From assembly GCF_027484205.1 (NCBI RefSeq), contig NZ_JAIXUB010000025.1:186001-250000 (forward strand): a DNA stretch of 64,000 nucleotides. The letters run 5' to 3'. Of the stretch, positions 7,827 through 16,453 are shown piece by piece. The position numbers and the translations under genes are program-made. Under the pieces are notes generated by a model, which was given only the letters and a program-made list of their open reading frames with translations, was not told the origin of the DNA and did no database searches. The stretch comes from Flavobacterium sp. GTDB lineage: Bacteria; Bacteroidota; Bacteroidia; Flavobacteriales; Flavobacteriaceae. Numbering within the stretch: the first letter of the stretch is position 1; each line of letters starts with the position of its first letter.

Positions 7827-8456
7827 ATGATAAATGTATGTCTTGCCGATAATTATCCTGTTGTACATTATGGCGTAAAATCATATTTTAAAGACCATCC
7901 TGAAATTAGCGTGGTTTCAAATGTAGGTAGCTTTTACATGGTTCCAGATGCTTTGCGCAACAAAGAAATCAATGTTTTAGTAATTGATTTAGAACTTGAC
8001 GGATTGAAAAGTATCTATGAATTAAAAGCTGTTATAAAGAATTTCCCAAATACAAAAGTTCTTGTTTTTACAAGTTTGAACGAGCAAATTTATGCTCCAA
8101 ATGCTATCAAAGCTGGAGTTTCGGGTTATGTTCATAAATCTGCTAAGTTAGAAACCCTTGGAACTACTATAATTCGTGTTCATCAAGGAATTATTATGCT
8201 TAGTGATAGTATGAAAAAGAGTTTAGCTTTGATTGCTAAACAAAATAAAAACGAACGTCTTTATAGAAAATTATCTAACAGAGAAATTGAAGTGCTTCGT
8301 TATTTATGTGATGGAAAGAAAAACAAAGAAATTTCATCAACTCTTGGATTGAACGAGAAAACAATTTCGACCTACAAACTTAGACTTTTACAAAAACTGA
8401 ATGTTACTAATTTAGTTGATTTAGTAAATAAAGCGAAGACATTGGATATTGTTTAA
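7827..8456 (+). CDS. LuxR/NarL-family response regulator
   Basis: Two-domain transcription factor of 209 residues. Receiver domain (1-120): acidic Asp8 (followed by Asn9 where Asp is usual), phospho-acceptor Asp54 in VLVIDLELDG, switch Thr/Ser in VFTS and Lys in VHKSAK. C-terminal LuxR HTH (about 145-205): LSNREIEVLRYLCDGKKNKEISSTLGLNEKTISTYK. No kinase gene adjoins it, so it is an orphan; the partner must be elsewhere. Its target genes cannot be inferred here. Confidence 0.92.
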   Translation: MINVCLADNYPVVHYGVKSYFKDHPEISVVSNVGSFYMVPDALRNKEINVLVIDLELDGLKSIYELKAVIKNFPNTKVLVFTSLNEQIYAPNAIKAGVSGYVHKSAKLETLGTTIIRVHQGIIMLSDSMKKSLALIAKQNKNERLYRKLSNREIEVLRYLCDGKKNKEISSTLGLNEKTISTYKLRLLQKLNVTNLVDLVNKAKTLDIV

Positions 8457-8466
8457 ATATTAGAAT

Positions 8467-8499
8467 AAAGCTCAAATTTCGTGATGAAATTTGAGCTTT
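8467..8499. terminator. Bidirectional rho-independent terminator
   Basis: A 14-bp perfect stem (8467-8480 with 8486-8499) around a 5-nt loop, with A and T runs at its ends. It serves the response regulator gene on the plus strand and the convergent dnaG, which ends at 8500. Confidence 0.85.
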
Positions 8500-10476
8500 T
8501 TAGTTGTATATTTGAACAACAGTTCCTAGCTTTTTTGAAAAAATCTTTGCTAGCTCATCATAATCCATAATTTCTGACAAAATTGAATTATTATCTACTT
8601 GAAAATCATTAGAAACTGAATTTTGTAAATTTTTAATTATTTTACTTACCAACAACCACCTTAATCTAATAATAGTATCAAAAACATCTTGACTAACTGA
8701 ATCTTCTTTTTTCTTAACAAATATATTTTTTCTATCCCAATTTGCTAAAGTATATTTTTCAGAATCCATTACAATAGATGTAACTACTTGAGAAATTTCA
8801 GGAGTTAAATTCATTAAAAACTTTTCAACATCAAATGACTCAAAAAGATTGAAATAATCTATTAAATAATTATAAATACTCTTTAATGTTGGATTACTAA
8901 ATTCAGTTTCATCTTCTTGCATACTCAAAAAAATGAATTCATAAACTTTACGTTTTTTTATTTCCGGTTTATTTTCTACATCTCCTTTTTCATTAACATC
9001 TTGGACTAAATCTTCATACTCCATTTCTAACATTCCGTAATTCAAAAGATTATCAATAATCTTTAATTCAAGTACATATTGAACATCAACATTAGCAGCA
9101 ACAACAGGATTTTCATTTTTTACAACTTCAAAAGCGGTTTGCTCTTCTTTTAGTTTTTTACCTAAATCAGAAATGTCTTTTTTGACTAATTGCGCTAATG
9201 TATTGAATAAAACATCTTCGGAAATATCCATAATTCTGGAGGTTTCTTTGATGTAAACTTCTCTTTTAATTCTATCCGGAATTTTAGAAATACTAGCCAC
9301 CATATCGCGAATTAAATCGGCTTTCTTGATTGGATCATTCTTAGCATCTTTCATTAAAAGTGACGCTTTGAATTGAATAAAATCCATAGAATTATCTTCA
9401 AAATATTGAATCAAATCTTGCAAAGGCGTTTTTTTTGCAAAACTATCTGGATCTTCTCCATCAGGAAAAGTACAAACTCTTACGTTCATTCCTTCTTCCA
9501 AAATTAAATCGATACCTCGAATAGAAGCGCGCAAACCTGCAGCATCACCATCAAAAAGAACGGTTACGTTTTTGGTTAATCGATTTATTAAACGGATTTG
9601 GTCAGGTGTTAAAGCTGTTCCAGAAGAGGAAACTACATTCTCAATTCCGGCTTGATGCATTTGAATTACATCGGTATAACCTTCAACCAAATAGCAATTA
9701 TCTTGCTTTGCAATAGCTTGTTTTGCATGAAAAATTCCGTACAAAACTTTACTCTTGTGGTACAAATCACTTTCTGGTGAATTGAGATATTTTGCTGCTT
9801 TTTTATCGTTAGTTAAAATTCGACCTCCAAAACCCAAAACTCTTCCACTCATGGACTGAATTGGAAACATCACACGACCTTTAAATCGGTCAAACTGTTT
9901 GTCTTCTCCAACAATTGTTAATCCTGTTTTTTCCAGAAATTCTAATTTGTATCCTTTACCGAGAGCTTCTTTTGTAAGCGCATCCCATTGATTTGGAGAA
10001 TATCCAAGACTGAATTTTTTTATAGTATCATTAGTAAATCCTCGTTCTTTGAAATAAGAAAGCGCAATTGCTTTTCCTTCTTCGGAATTGAGTAACATGT
10101 CTTGAAAATATTTGGAAGCAAATTCTGAAACTAAGAACAAGCTTTCTTTTTCATTTGCCACAACTTTATCTTCTTCAGAAAGTTCGGTTTCTTCTACTTC
10201 AATATTGTATTTTTTTGCTAAAAACCGAATTGCTTCAGGATAAGTAAACTGCGAATGTTCCATCAAAAAAGCAATGGCATTTCCTCCTTTTCCAGATGAA
10301 AAATCTTTCCAAATTCCTTTGGCAGGCGAAACCATGAACGAAGGCGAACGCTCATCAGAAAAAGGACTCAATCCTTTAAAGTTACTTCCAGCGCGCTTTA
10401 ATTGTACAAAATCGCCAATAACTTCCTCTACTCGAGCCGCTTCGTAAACTTTATCTATGGTTTCTTTGGTTATCAA
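8500..10476 (-). CDS. dnaG: DNA primase DnaG lacking zinc-finger ligands
   Basis: Synthesises RNA primers for replication. The 658 residues show the N-terminal CHC2-type domain (about 1-100), the TOPRIM catalytic core with YLVEGYTDVIQMHQ (Glu catalytic) and LFDGDAAG motifs (about 255-340), and a C-terminal DnaB-interaction region. Unusually, all four zinc ligands of the N-terminal domain are missing: the CPxH and CxxC motifs are replaced by SPFS (Ser37, Ser40) and DFSS (Asp58, Ser61), while the surrounding fold residues (KGLSPF, ERSPSF, GKGGN) are conserved. The catalytic part looks normal, so the gene is very likely functional. Confidence 0.96.
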   Translation of the reverse strand: MITKETIDKVYEAARVEEVIGDFVQLKRAGSNFKGLSPFSDERSPSFMVSPAKGIWKDFSSGKGGNAIAFLMEHSQFTYPEAIRFLAKKYNIEVEETELSEEDKVVANEKESLFLVSEFASKYFQDMLLNSEEGKAIALSYFKERGFTNDTIKKFSLGYSPNQWDALTKEALGKGYKLEFLEKTGLTIVGEDKQFDRFKGRVMFPIQSMSGRVLGFGGRILTNDKKAAKYLNSPESDLYHKSKVLYGIFHAKQAIAKQDNCYLVEGYTDVIQMHQAGIENVVSSSGTALTPDQIRLINRLTKNVTVLFDGDAAGLRASIRGIDLILEEGMNVRVCTFPDGEDPDSFAKKTPLQDLIQYFEDNSMDFIQFKASLLMKDAKNDPIKKADLIRDMVASISKIPDRIKREVYIKETSRIMDISEDVLFNTLAQLVKKDISDLGKKLKEEQTAFEVVKNENPVVAANVDVQYVLELKIIDNLLNYGMLEMEYEDLVQDVNEKGDVENKPEIKKRKVYEFIFLSMQEDETEFSNPTLKSIYNYLIDYFNLFESFDVEKFLMNLTPEISQVVTSIVMDSEKYTLANWDRKNIFVKKKEDSVSQDVFDTIIRLRWLLVSKIIKNLQNSVSNDFQVDNNSILSEIMDYDELAKIFSKKLGTVVQIYN

Positions 10477-10506
10477 TTTTAGATTTTTAGATTTTTAGAT
10501 TTTTAG
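10477..10506. repeat. Tandem 8-bp repeat AGATTTTT in the dnaG 5' region
   Basis: Just over three copies of AGATTTTT directly in front of the dnaG start codon at 10476. This stretch would be part of the dnaG leader or promoter on the minus strand. Confidence 0.7.
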
Positions 10507-10556
10507 AAAATCATAAAAATTGTATTGTGTAAAAATACATATTTTTTTAAACAAAA

Positions 10557-10578
10557 GAGACGCGATAAATCGCGCCTC
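10557..10578 (-). terminator. GC-rich hairpin, probable terminator of the sigma/anti-sigma/OMP operon
   Basis: An inverted repeat with CGCGAT/ATCGCG core (10561-10574) extended by GAG/CTC with one A-C mismatch. On the minus strand it is followed by TTTTGTTT, 29 bp after the stop of the outer-membrane protein gene. The GC-rich sequence stands out in this AT-rich genome and resembles dispersed REP-like palindromes. Confidence 0.55.
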
Positions 10579-10606
10579 TACAAATAATAAATAACCCAAC
10601 AAATTT

Positions 10607-11668
10607 TTAATTGAAATCGAAACGCAATCCTAATGAAACGTTATTTTGTTTGATGGCATTATTTTGAAACAAAGGATTCAAATCGTATTTTAAATACAAA
10701 CTTGTTTCTCCATAACCTAAATATGTACTCAATCCGTAGATGAAATTACTTGCGTTGAAATCGCCTTTTGCTTTTACATCATAGTCAATATCGTCGATTT
10801 TGTATTCTGTTTTTTGTTTTGATTTAATTCTAACACCAGCGTAACCTCCAATTCCGAAACGAAGACTTTCATGAGTTCTAAAAATATTTTTTCCGTCTTT
10901 TACTTTTTTCTCTGTTAAATCAAATTCTAAATGCAATGGAGCAACAAGATATACATTTCTGAATCTAGAGCTTTTTAAGTTTATTGGACTATATTCTAAA
11001 TTAGTTTGATCACCATTTACTACAAAAACTCTATTATCTGTTGGGCGTAAATCGTTATACATTAATGATGCACCATATTTTAAATGCAATAAATTATCAT
11101 TTTTAAAAATTCTAGTATTATAACTCAATCCCCATTCGTAGAAACGAGAACCTGCAAATTTGAAATCAGAATTTTCTACAGAACCATCAGTAACAACATT
11201 ATTTAAACCAAGTGCAAAAACAAATTGTGAAGTTGTTCTTCTTTCTCTATATTCATAATGCTTTTTTCTTCTAGTAGAATCATTTTCAAAGGTTAGAACC
11301 AATCTTTTTCCAATTCTAACCGTTGACGAATCATTTGTTTTTGATTCTGCGATTTTCCCATTAACTTTTTGTTGCACTAAATCTTTTAATTCTTCTTGAA
11401 CAACAGCAACACGATTTTCAATAATTGTTGCTCTAGCTTGCGCTAAATCTTTCTTTTTTGTATCGGCTTCTTCTTTTGTAATTGAGCCATTTTCTAGTTG
11501 AACATTTACAGCTTCGACTTCAGTTTTTAAAGTCGCTTTTTCTTCTTTTGTAATGTTTTCTATTTTGTCAGCAATAGCTTTAGCTTTGCTTTCAAAAGTT
11601 GTTTGTGCTGTCATTTTGCTTGCAAAAAGACATAGTAATAGCGCTAAGTAAATTGTAAAATTTCTCAT
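10607..11668 (-). CDS. Outer-membrane beta-barrel-like protein with coiled N-terminal region
   Basis: Exported protein of 353 residues. The ATG at 11668 gives a clean signal peptide (MRNFTIYLALLLCLFASKMTAQ); a longer in-frame start at 11791 would bury it and is rejected. Residues about 25-110 are Glu/Lys-rich and probably helical. The rest alternates hydrophobic and polar residues with turns, and ends in LGLRFDFN with a C-terminal aromatic, like a small porin-type barrel. It is the last gene of a sigma factor, anti-sigma factor operon, which suggests the barrel is either the target or the envelope sensor of that system. Family not recognised. Confidence 0.75.
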   Translation of the reverse strand: MRNFTIYLALLLCLFASKMTAQTTFESKAKAIADKIENITKEEKATLKTEVEAVNVQLENGSITKEEADTKKKDLAQARATIIENRVAVVQEELKDLVQQKVNGKIAESKTNDSSTVRIGKRLVLTFENDSTRRKKHYEYRERRTTSQFVFALGLNNVVTDGSVENSDFKFAGSRFYEWGLSYNTRIFKNDNLLHLKYGASLMYNDLRPTDNRVFVVNGDQTNLEYSPINLKSSRFRNVYLVAPLHLEFDLTEKKVKDGKNIFRTHESLRFGIGGYAGVRIKSKQKTEYKIDDIDYDVKAKGDFNASNFIYGLSTYLGYGETSLYLKYDLNPLFQNNAIKQNNVSLGLRFDFN

Positions 11669-11768
11669 AATGATTTGATTTAATTGATGATTGAACTTAA
11701 TTTTTTGAACCTTAGATTTAAGAAATGTGAAAATCTTAAAAATTGACTTTTGAAATTGATATTGAATT

Positions 11769-12512
11769 TTATTCTTGATTTCTGTTGGCAAGAGCCACTT
11801 TTACTTCTTGGTAATTTTTACCTATTTTATTAATTACTTTTTGTCTGAATGTTTGTTCTAATTCTCCGTCGACTTGAGATAACAAACTATTTGCGTTTAC
11901 TTTAACTTTTACATTAGCTTCTTTTTTTGTAGTTTTTTCTACTGACGCTAATAACTCATCTACATTGACAACAACTTTTTTAGGTTGTACAATTTTTTCT
12001 TGAGAACTAATTTTTGGCATATCTTTCTGAGCGATGACTTCAGTAACTTGATATTCAATTTGTTTGTCTTTGTTGATGATTGAATTTTGATTTGTTCTTT
12101 GATTGATTGAATTGAAACTCTCTTTTGATGGTTGAGGATTATGTCCTGTGGTTTGTGAGTTTTGAGCAACTTGTTCTTCTTGCTGATTTATAATGTCATT
12201 TGTGAAATTTTGTTTTGTAATTACTGAATCTTTTTGTTCTTTATTATTTTCAATATCTTTTGTAACAATTTGGTTATCAGTTCCAGAAATTTCTTCTTTT
12301 TGATTTATAAAAAACAAACCAACAGACAGAAAAACCAAAATGCTTGCAGCAATTCCAATAAACTGGAAAGACAAAAAACGAGAACGCTTTGTTTTTTTTT
12401 CTTCTGCAACAGAAAGCATTGCGTCTAATCTATCCCAAGCCATTTCGGTGGGTTTGATTTCGCGAGAATTTAATTTTTCTCTTATTTGATTTTCTATATT
12501 ATTCGGTTCCAT
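11769..12512 (-). CDS. Putative anti-sigma factor (single-pass membrane protein)
   Basis: 247 residues: cytoplasmic N-terminus of about 48 residues (REKLNSREIKPTEMAWDRLDAML), one transmembrane helix at about 49-69, then a long Gln/Asn/Lys-rich periplasmic part with low complexity. The start overlaps the end of the ECF sigma gene by 14 bp, the classic arrangement for a membrane anti-sigma factor that holds its sigma until an envelope signal. It has no zinc-binding HxxxCxxC motif, so it is not a ZAS-type anti-sigma. Function is inferred from position and topology. Confidence 0.75.
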   Translation of the reverse strand: MEPNNIENQIREKLNSREIKPTEMAWDRLDAMLSVAEEKKTKRSRFLSFQFIGIAASILVFLSVGLFFINQKEEISGTDNQIVTKDIENNKEQKDSVITKQNFTNDIINQQEEQVAQNSQTTGHNPQPSKESFNSINQRTNQNSIINKDKQIEYQVTEVIAQKDMPKISSQEKIVQPKKVVVNVDELLASVEKTTKKEANVKVKVNANSLLSQVDGELEQTFRQKVINKIGKNYQEVKVALANRNQE

Positions 12513-13059
12513 TTGTGTAATTTTTTAATTTGCTGATGTTGTTTTGCAACATTTTTCTAGCATGTGATAATTGCGATTTTGATGTTCCTTCATTTATTCC
12601 GAGCATTTCTGCAATTTCTTGATGCTTGTAACCTTCAATCGCATAGAGGTTGAACACCATTTTGTAACCGTCAGGTAAATTGTCAATTAAATATTGAATA
12701 TCTTCAACAGAAAACTGACTTTCTATATTATTGAAGCTTTCTTCAAAATAATTCTCATCCTCAATGAACTTTACTTTCTTTTGAACTCTGATATAAGAAA
12801 TACATTCGTTTATCATAATTCTTCTTATCCAACCTTCAAAACTTCCTTCGTGTTTGAAATTTTTCAAATTGGTAAAGACTTTCATAAAAGCTGTAATCAT
12901 GATATCTTCAGCTTGATGCAAATCTTTTATATATTGTCTACAAACACTTAACATTTTTGGAGAAAATTTAGAGTAAATCTTTTGTTGCGCATGACGATTA
13001 TTCTCGACAGCTAACTCGATTAATTCTCTTTCTTCTTGATGTAAGTTAATTACTTTCAT
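12499..13059 (-). CDS. ECF-type RNA polymerase sigma factor
   Basis: 186 residues from the ATG at 13059. Sigma region 2 (about 15-85) includes HAQQKIYSKFSPKMLSVCRQYIKD and the -10-binding FEGWIRRIMINECISYIR; sigma region 4 (about 115-175) contains LPDGYKMVFNLYAIEGYKHQEIAEMLGINEGTSKSQL, a typical HTH. An in-frame start at 13086 is possible but adds nine non-conserved residues. Translation is probably coupled to the anti-sigma gene through the 14-bp overlap. The controlled genes probably include the operon itself. Confidence 0.9.
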   Translation of the reverse strand: MKVINLHQEERELIELAVENNRHAQQKIYSKFSPKMLSVCRQYIKDLHQAEDIMITAFMKVFTNLKNFKHEGSFEGWIRRIMINECISYIRVQKKVKFIEDENYFEESFNNIESQFSVEDIQYLIDNLPDGYKMVFNLYAIEGYKHQEIAEMLGINEGTSKSQLSHARKMLQNNISKLKNYTNGTE

Positions 13060-13312
13060 TTTTTTAATAGCAAAATTCAATTTCAAAATTCAATATTTAT
13101 CATTGCTATTGCAATTGTTTTTTGATATTGAATAAGACATCTATTAGCATAGACGAATGTAGTTGCAAAATGGTTGCATGGAATGATAAAAATAAATAAA
13201 AATATTTTTATTTTATTGAAATACAATAGTTTAAATTATAATTTTTTTTTACAAGATTCCTACGGAATGACAAACTGTGTGGATAAACTAGGTAAAACTG
13301 AACACTGAAAAA

Positions 13313-14290
13313 CTACTTCTTCCTTTCAATAACGTAGTTCACCATTAAAATTAAACTGTCTTTATAAATAGAATTTGGGAAGTTTTGAATTAAAGCAAGT
13401 GCTTCTTGTTGGAATTGCGCCATTTTTTGTTCAGCGTAAGTAAGTCCGTTTTTGTCTTTTACAAATTGGATGACTTCTTTAACTCGTTTTTTATCTTTAT
13501 TGTGGTTTTTAATTGAATTGATGCACCAACTTTTTTCTTTATCAGAACAATTGTTCAAAGCATAAATCAGTGGCAAAGTCATTTTTTGTTCTTTGATGTC
13601 AATTCCCGTTGGTTTTCCAATAGCTTCGTCGGTATAATCAAACAGGTCATCTTTGATTTGAAAAGCCATTCCGATAAGTTCACCAAATTTACGCATGGTT
13701 TCCACTTGAACTTCATCTTCCGAAACCGAACGCGCTCCAAGCGCACAACAAGCAGCAATAAGTGTCGCTGTTTTTTGACGTATAATTTCGTAATAAATAT
13801 CTTCTGTAATATCTAAACGTCTTGCTTTTTCAATTTGAAGTAATTCACCTTCACTCATTTCTCGAACAGCAACAGAAATTATTCTAAGCAAATCGAAATC
13901 GCCATGATCGATGGAAAGTAACAACCCTTTTGAAAGCAAATAATCGCCAACAAGAACCGCAATTTTATTTTTCCAAAGTGCATTTATTGAAAAAAAACCT
14001 CTTCTTCTATTACTATCATCAACAACATCATCGTGAACTAAAGTTGCCGTATGAATTAATTCAATTACACATGCACCTCTATAAGTTCGTTCTTCAACCG
14101 TTCCACCCGAAATCATTTTTGCGGTTAAAAAAACAAACATTGGTCGCATTTGTTTTCCTTTTCTGTTTACAATGTAATAGGTAATCCTGTTGAGCAACGC
14201 TACTTTAGAAGACATCGATTCATAGAACTTTTTCTCAAAAAGTTCCATTTCTTGCTGAATGGGTTGCTTTATTTGTGAAGTAATATTCAT
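13313..14290 (-). CDS. Polyprenyl diphosphate synthase (long-chain, all-trans)
   Basis: Makes the C35-C40 isoprenoid tail of menaquinone or a similar quinone from isopentenyl diphosphate. At 325 residues it has the family length. The first Asp-rich motif DDVVD lies at about 87-91 followed by RRRG, the second is DDLFD in FQIKDDLFDYT, and GKxxRP is present as GKQMRP. The bulk at the residues before the first Asp motif would set product length, but I cannot fix it by eye. The ATG at 14290 is chosen over an in-frame TTG at 14299; a TATCTTTG -7 element ends only 6 bp upstream. Confidence 0.92.
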   Translation of the reverse strand: MNITSQIKQPIQQEMELFEKKFYESMSSKVALLNRITYYIVNRKGKQMRPMFVFLTAKMISGGTVEERTYRGACVIELIHTATLVHDDVVDDSNRRRGFFSINALWKNKIAVLVGDYLLSKGLLLSIDHGDFDLLRIISVAVREMSEGELLQIEKARRLDITEDIYYEIIRQKTATLIAACCALGARSVSEDEVQVETMRKFGELIGMAFQIKDDLFDYTDEAIGKPTGIDIKEQKMTLPLIYALNNCSDKEKSWCINSIKNHNKDKKRVKEVIQFVKDKNGLTYAEQKMAQFQQEALALIQNFPNSIYKDSLILMVNYVIERKK

Positions 14291-14296
14291 TGGTTT

Positions 14297-14304
14297 CAAA
14301 GATA
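14297..14304 (-). promoter_or_regulatory. -7 element immediately before the polyprenyl synthase start
   Basis: On the minus strand TATCTTTG, a perfect TAnnTTTG match, is separated from the ATG by 6 bp. If used, the transcript would begin at or close to the start codon, that is, be leaderless. Confidence 0.4.
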
Positions 14305-14388
14305 CAATAATGATTATTTTGAAAAAAAATAATTTCGATTAAACCTTTTTAATTTAAGATAGTCTTAACATAAAACCAAAAAAATAGA

Positions 14389-15219
14389 ATGAATATGAAA
14401 ATCACAAAATTTATTTTAGCCATTACAATAATTGTATTTTCAATTAGTTGTAACAAAGAAGAAGAAAAAGCTTCAACATCTGAAGAATTAAAAGCTAATG
14501 CTCAAATGGATATTATCTCAGATGATGTGTCAAAAATTGTTGAGGATCAGTATGATGCTCAATTTGCAGAATCAGGAAGAACATCAGCAATTATTGCTCC
14601 TTTTTTACCGAGTTGCGCTAGTGTTACTGTTTCACTTACAGAAACTACTTGGACTAGAACAGTAACTTTTGACGAATGTACTTTACCAAATGGAAATGTA
14701 TTAAATGGTCAAATCATTGCTACAGGAAGCTTAAATTTTGACACTCCATCTTATGTAATCAATTATAGTTTTGTAGATTTTTATCATAATGACATTTTAA
14801 TTGAAGGCAATAGAACAGTAACACGAACTATGGCCTCAACGACCGCTCTAACTACTGTTCATCCTGTTGCTACTATGGACATTAACATGTCAGCTACTTT
14901 TCCAAGTGGACTTGAAGTAACAAGAGTTGGAACAAGAATTAGAGAAATGATTGAAGGATTTGACACTCCATTAAATTGGATAGATAATATTTTTTCAATC
15001 ACAGGAAATTGGGTTACCACTTTTCCGAGTGGTACAAGAACATCAACAATTTCTACACCTTTAAGAGTTCGTATGAATTGTGGGAATATTGTTCGTGGCG
15101 TAATTGATGTTGTTGGTCCATTTGGAACTGCAAGTATCAACTTTGGAGATGGAACTTGCGATAATTTAGCAGTTTTAACAATCAATGGTACTGCAACGAC
15201 CATAACTTTAGGAAATTAA
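14389..15219 (+). CDS. Predicted lipoprotein, beta-rich, unknown function
   Basis: 276 residues with a lipoprotein signal ending in FSISC (Cys21). After an acidic linker the mature part is rich in Thr, Ser and alternating hydrophobics (VTVSLTETTWTRTVTFDECTL; GQIIATGSLNF; INGTATTITLG) and has four well-spaced cysteines, suggesting a disulphide-stabilised beta structure on the cell surface. Similar lipoproteins are common in Flavobacteriaceae but I know no assigned function. The gene stands alone and ends in a strong terminator shared with rlmN. A second ATG two codons downstream is an equally possible start. Confidence 0.8.
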   Translation: MNMKITKFILAITIIVFSISCNKEEEKASTSEELKANAQMDIISDDVSKIVEDQYDAQFAESGRTSAIIAPFLPSCASVTVSLTETTWTRTVTFDECTLPNGNVLNGQIIATGSLNFDTPSYVINYSFVDFYHNDILIEGNRTVTRTMASTTALTTVHPVATMDINMSATFPSGLEVTRVGTRIREMIEGFDTPLNWIDNIFSITGNWVTTFPSGTRTSTISTPLRVRMNCGNIVRGVIDVVGPFGTASINFGDGTCDNLAVLTINGTATTITLGN

Positions 15220-15233
15220 AGTAAAATTTATTT

Positions 15234-15274
15234 AAAAAAACGCTTCTAAAACAAATATTTAGAAGCGTTTTTTT
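15234..15274. terminator. Bidirectional rho-independent terminator
   Basis: Stem CGCTTCTAAA/TTTAGAAGCG (15241-15250 with 15258-15267) flanked by seven A on one side and eight T on the other; it separates the convergent lipoprotein gene and rlmN. Confidence 0.9.
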
Positions 15275-16311
15275 TATGATTTGTTGGCTAATTGACCACA
15301 AGCTGCATCAATATCTTTACCGCGACTTCTTCTTACTTTTGCTACTATATCATATTTTGATAATTCTTTGATGTAAAGATTTATAGCTTCATCTGATGCT
15401 TGTTGAAATTCACCATCATCAATTGGATTGTATTCGATAAGATTTACTTTACACGGAACATATTTACAAAATTTAACCAAAGCATCAACTGCTTCTTTAT
15501 TGTCGTTAATTCCTTTCCAAACTACATATTCATATGTAATTTTACTTTTGGTTTTTCTATACCAATATTCTAAAGATTCACGTAAATCAGCTAACGGAAA
15601 ATTTTTACTAAAAGGCATAATTCGAGCACGAACATCATCAATTGCTGAATGTAACGAAACTGCCAATTTGAATTTCACTTCATCATCAGCCATTTTTTTA
15701 ATCATTTTTGGAATTCCAGATGTTGAAACCGTGATTCTTTTGGGTGACATTCCTAAACCTTCATCAGAAGTAATCATGTCGATAGCTTTAATAACATTGT
15801 TGTAATTCATCAACGGTTCACCCATTCCCATAAAAACAATATTAGAAAGTGGTCGATTGTGATACATTTTACTCTCGTTATCAATAGCGACAACTTGATC
15901 GTAGATTTCACCTGGTTCAAGATTTCGCATTCTTTTTAATCGAGCAGTGGCGCAAAAATTACAATCTAAACTGCAACCCACTTGCGATGAAACACAAGCC
16001 GTAGTTCTGGTATTTGTTGGAATCAAAACCGATTCTACAATTAAACCGTCATGAAGTCGGACAGCATTTTTTACTGTTCCATCTTCACTTCGTTGCATGG
16101 TGTCCACTTTGATATGATTGATTACAAAATTTGCTTCAAGCATGGCACGCGTTTCTTTGGAAACATTTGTCATGTCTTCAAAAGTGTGTGCACCTTTACT
16201 CCAAAGCCATTCATAAACTTGATTTCCACGAAAAGCTTTATCACCATTGGCAACAAAAAAATCGCGAAGTTGTTCTTTAGAAAGTGTTCGGATGTCTTTT
16301 TTCTCAATCAT
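15274..16311 (-). CDS. rlmN: Dual-specificity RNA methyltransferase RlmN
   Basis: Radical-SAM enzyme that methylates C2 of A2503 in 23S rRNA and A37 of some tRNAs. The 345 residues carry the iron-sulphur motif C-x3-C-x2-C at Cys113, Cys117 and Cys120, the family block VFMGMGEPLMNYNNV, and the C-terminal RRSRGKDIDAACGQL with the catalytic Cys. The ATG at 16311 lies only 4 bp after a TACCTTTG -7 element, and the promoter region upstream holds four tandem copies of GGAAGAT. Confidence 0.96.
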   Translation of the reverse strand: MIEKKDIRTLSKEQLRDFFVANGDKAFRGNQVYEWLWSKGAHTFEDMTNVSKETRAMLEANFVINHIKVDTMQRSEDGTVKNAVRLHDGLIVESVLIPTNTRTTACVSSQVGCSLDCNFCATARLKRMRNLEPGEIYDQVVAIDNESKMYHNRPLSNIVFMGMGEPLMNYNNVIKAIDMITSDEGLGMSPKRITVSTSGIPKMIKKMADDEVKFKLAVSLHSAIDDVRARIMPFSKNFPLADLRESLEYWYRKTKSKITYEYVVWKGINDNKEAVDALVKFCKYVPCKVNLIEYNPIDDGEFQQASDEAINLYIKELSKYDIVAKVRRSRGKDIDAACGQLANKS

Positions 16312-16315
16312 GGTG

Positions 16316-16323
16316 CAAAGGTA
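16316..16323 (-). promoter_or_regulatory. -7 element immediately before rlmN
   Basis: TACCTTTG on the minus strand, perfect TAnnTTTG match, 4 bp from the rlmN ATG; predicts a leaderless or nearly leaderless mRNA if active. Confidence 0.4.
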
Positions 16324-16333
16324 GTTATTTTTT

Positions 16334-16361
16334 GGAAGATGGAAGATGGAAGATGGAAGAT
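16334..16361. repeat. Four tandem copies of heptamer GGAAGAT upstream of rlmN
   Basis: Four exact 7-bp units in a row, located 10 to 38 bp upstream of the rlmN -7 element (on the minus strand CATCTTC-type units), where a -33 box would be expected. Confidence 0.85.
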
Positions 16362-16453
16362 GGGAAAACTTCTCAAAATATTGAACAAAACTAGTTTTAA
16401 GATTTGTCTTATTGTTATTTGTTCTTTGTATTTTTGTTTTTTAAATTTATTTT

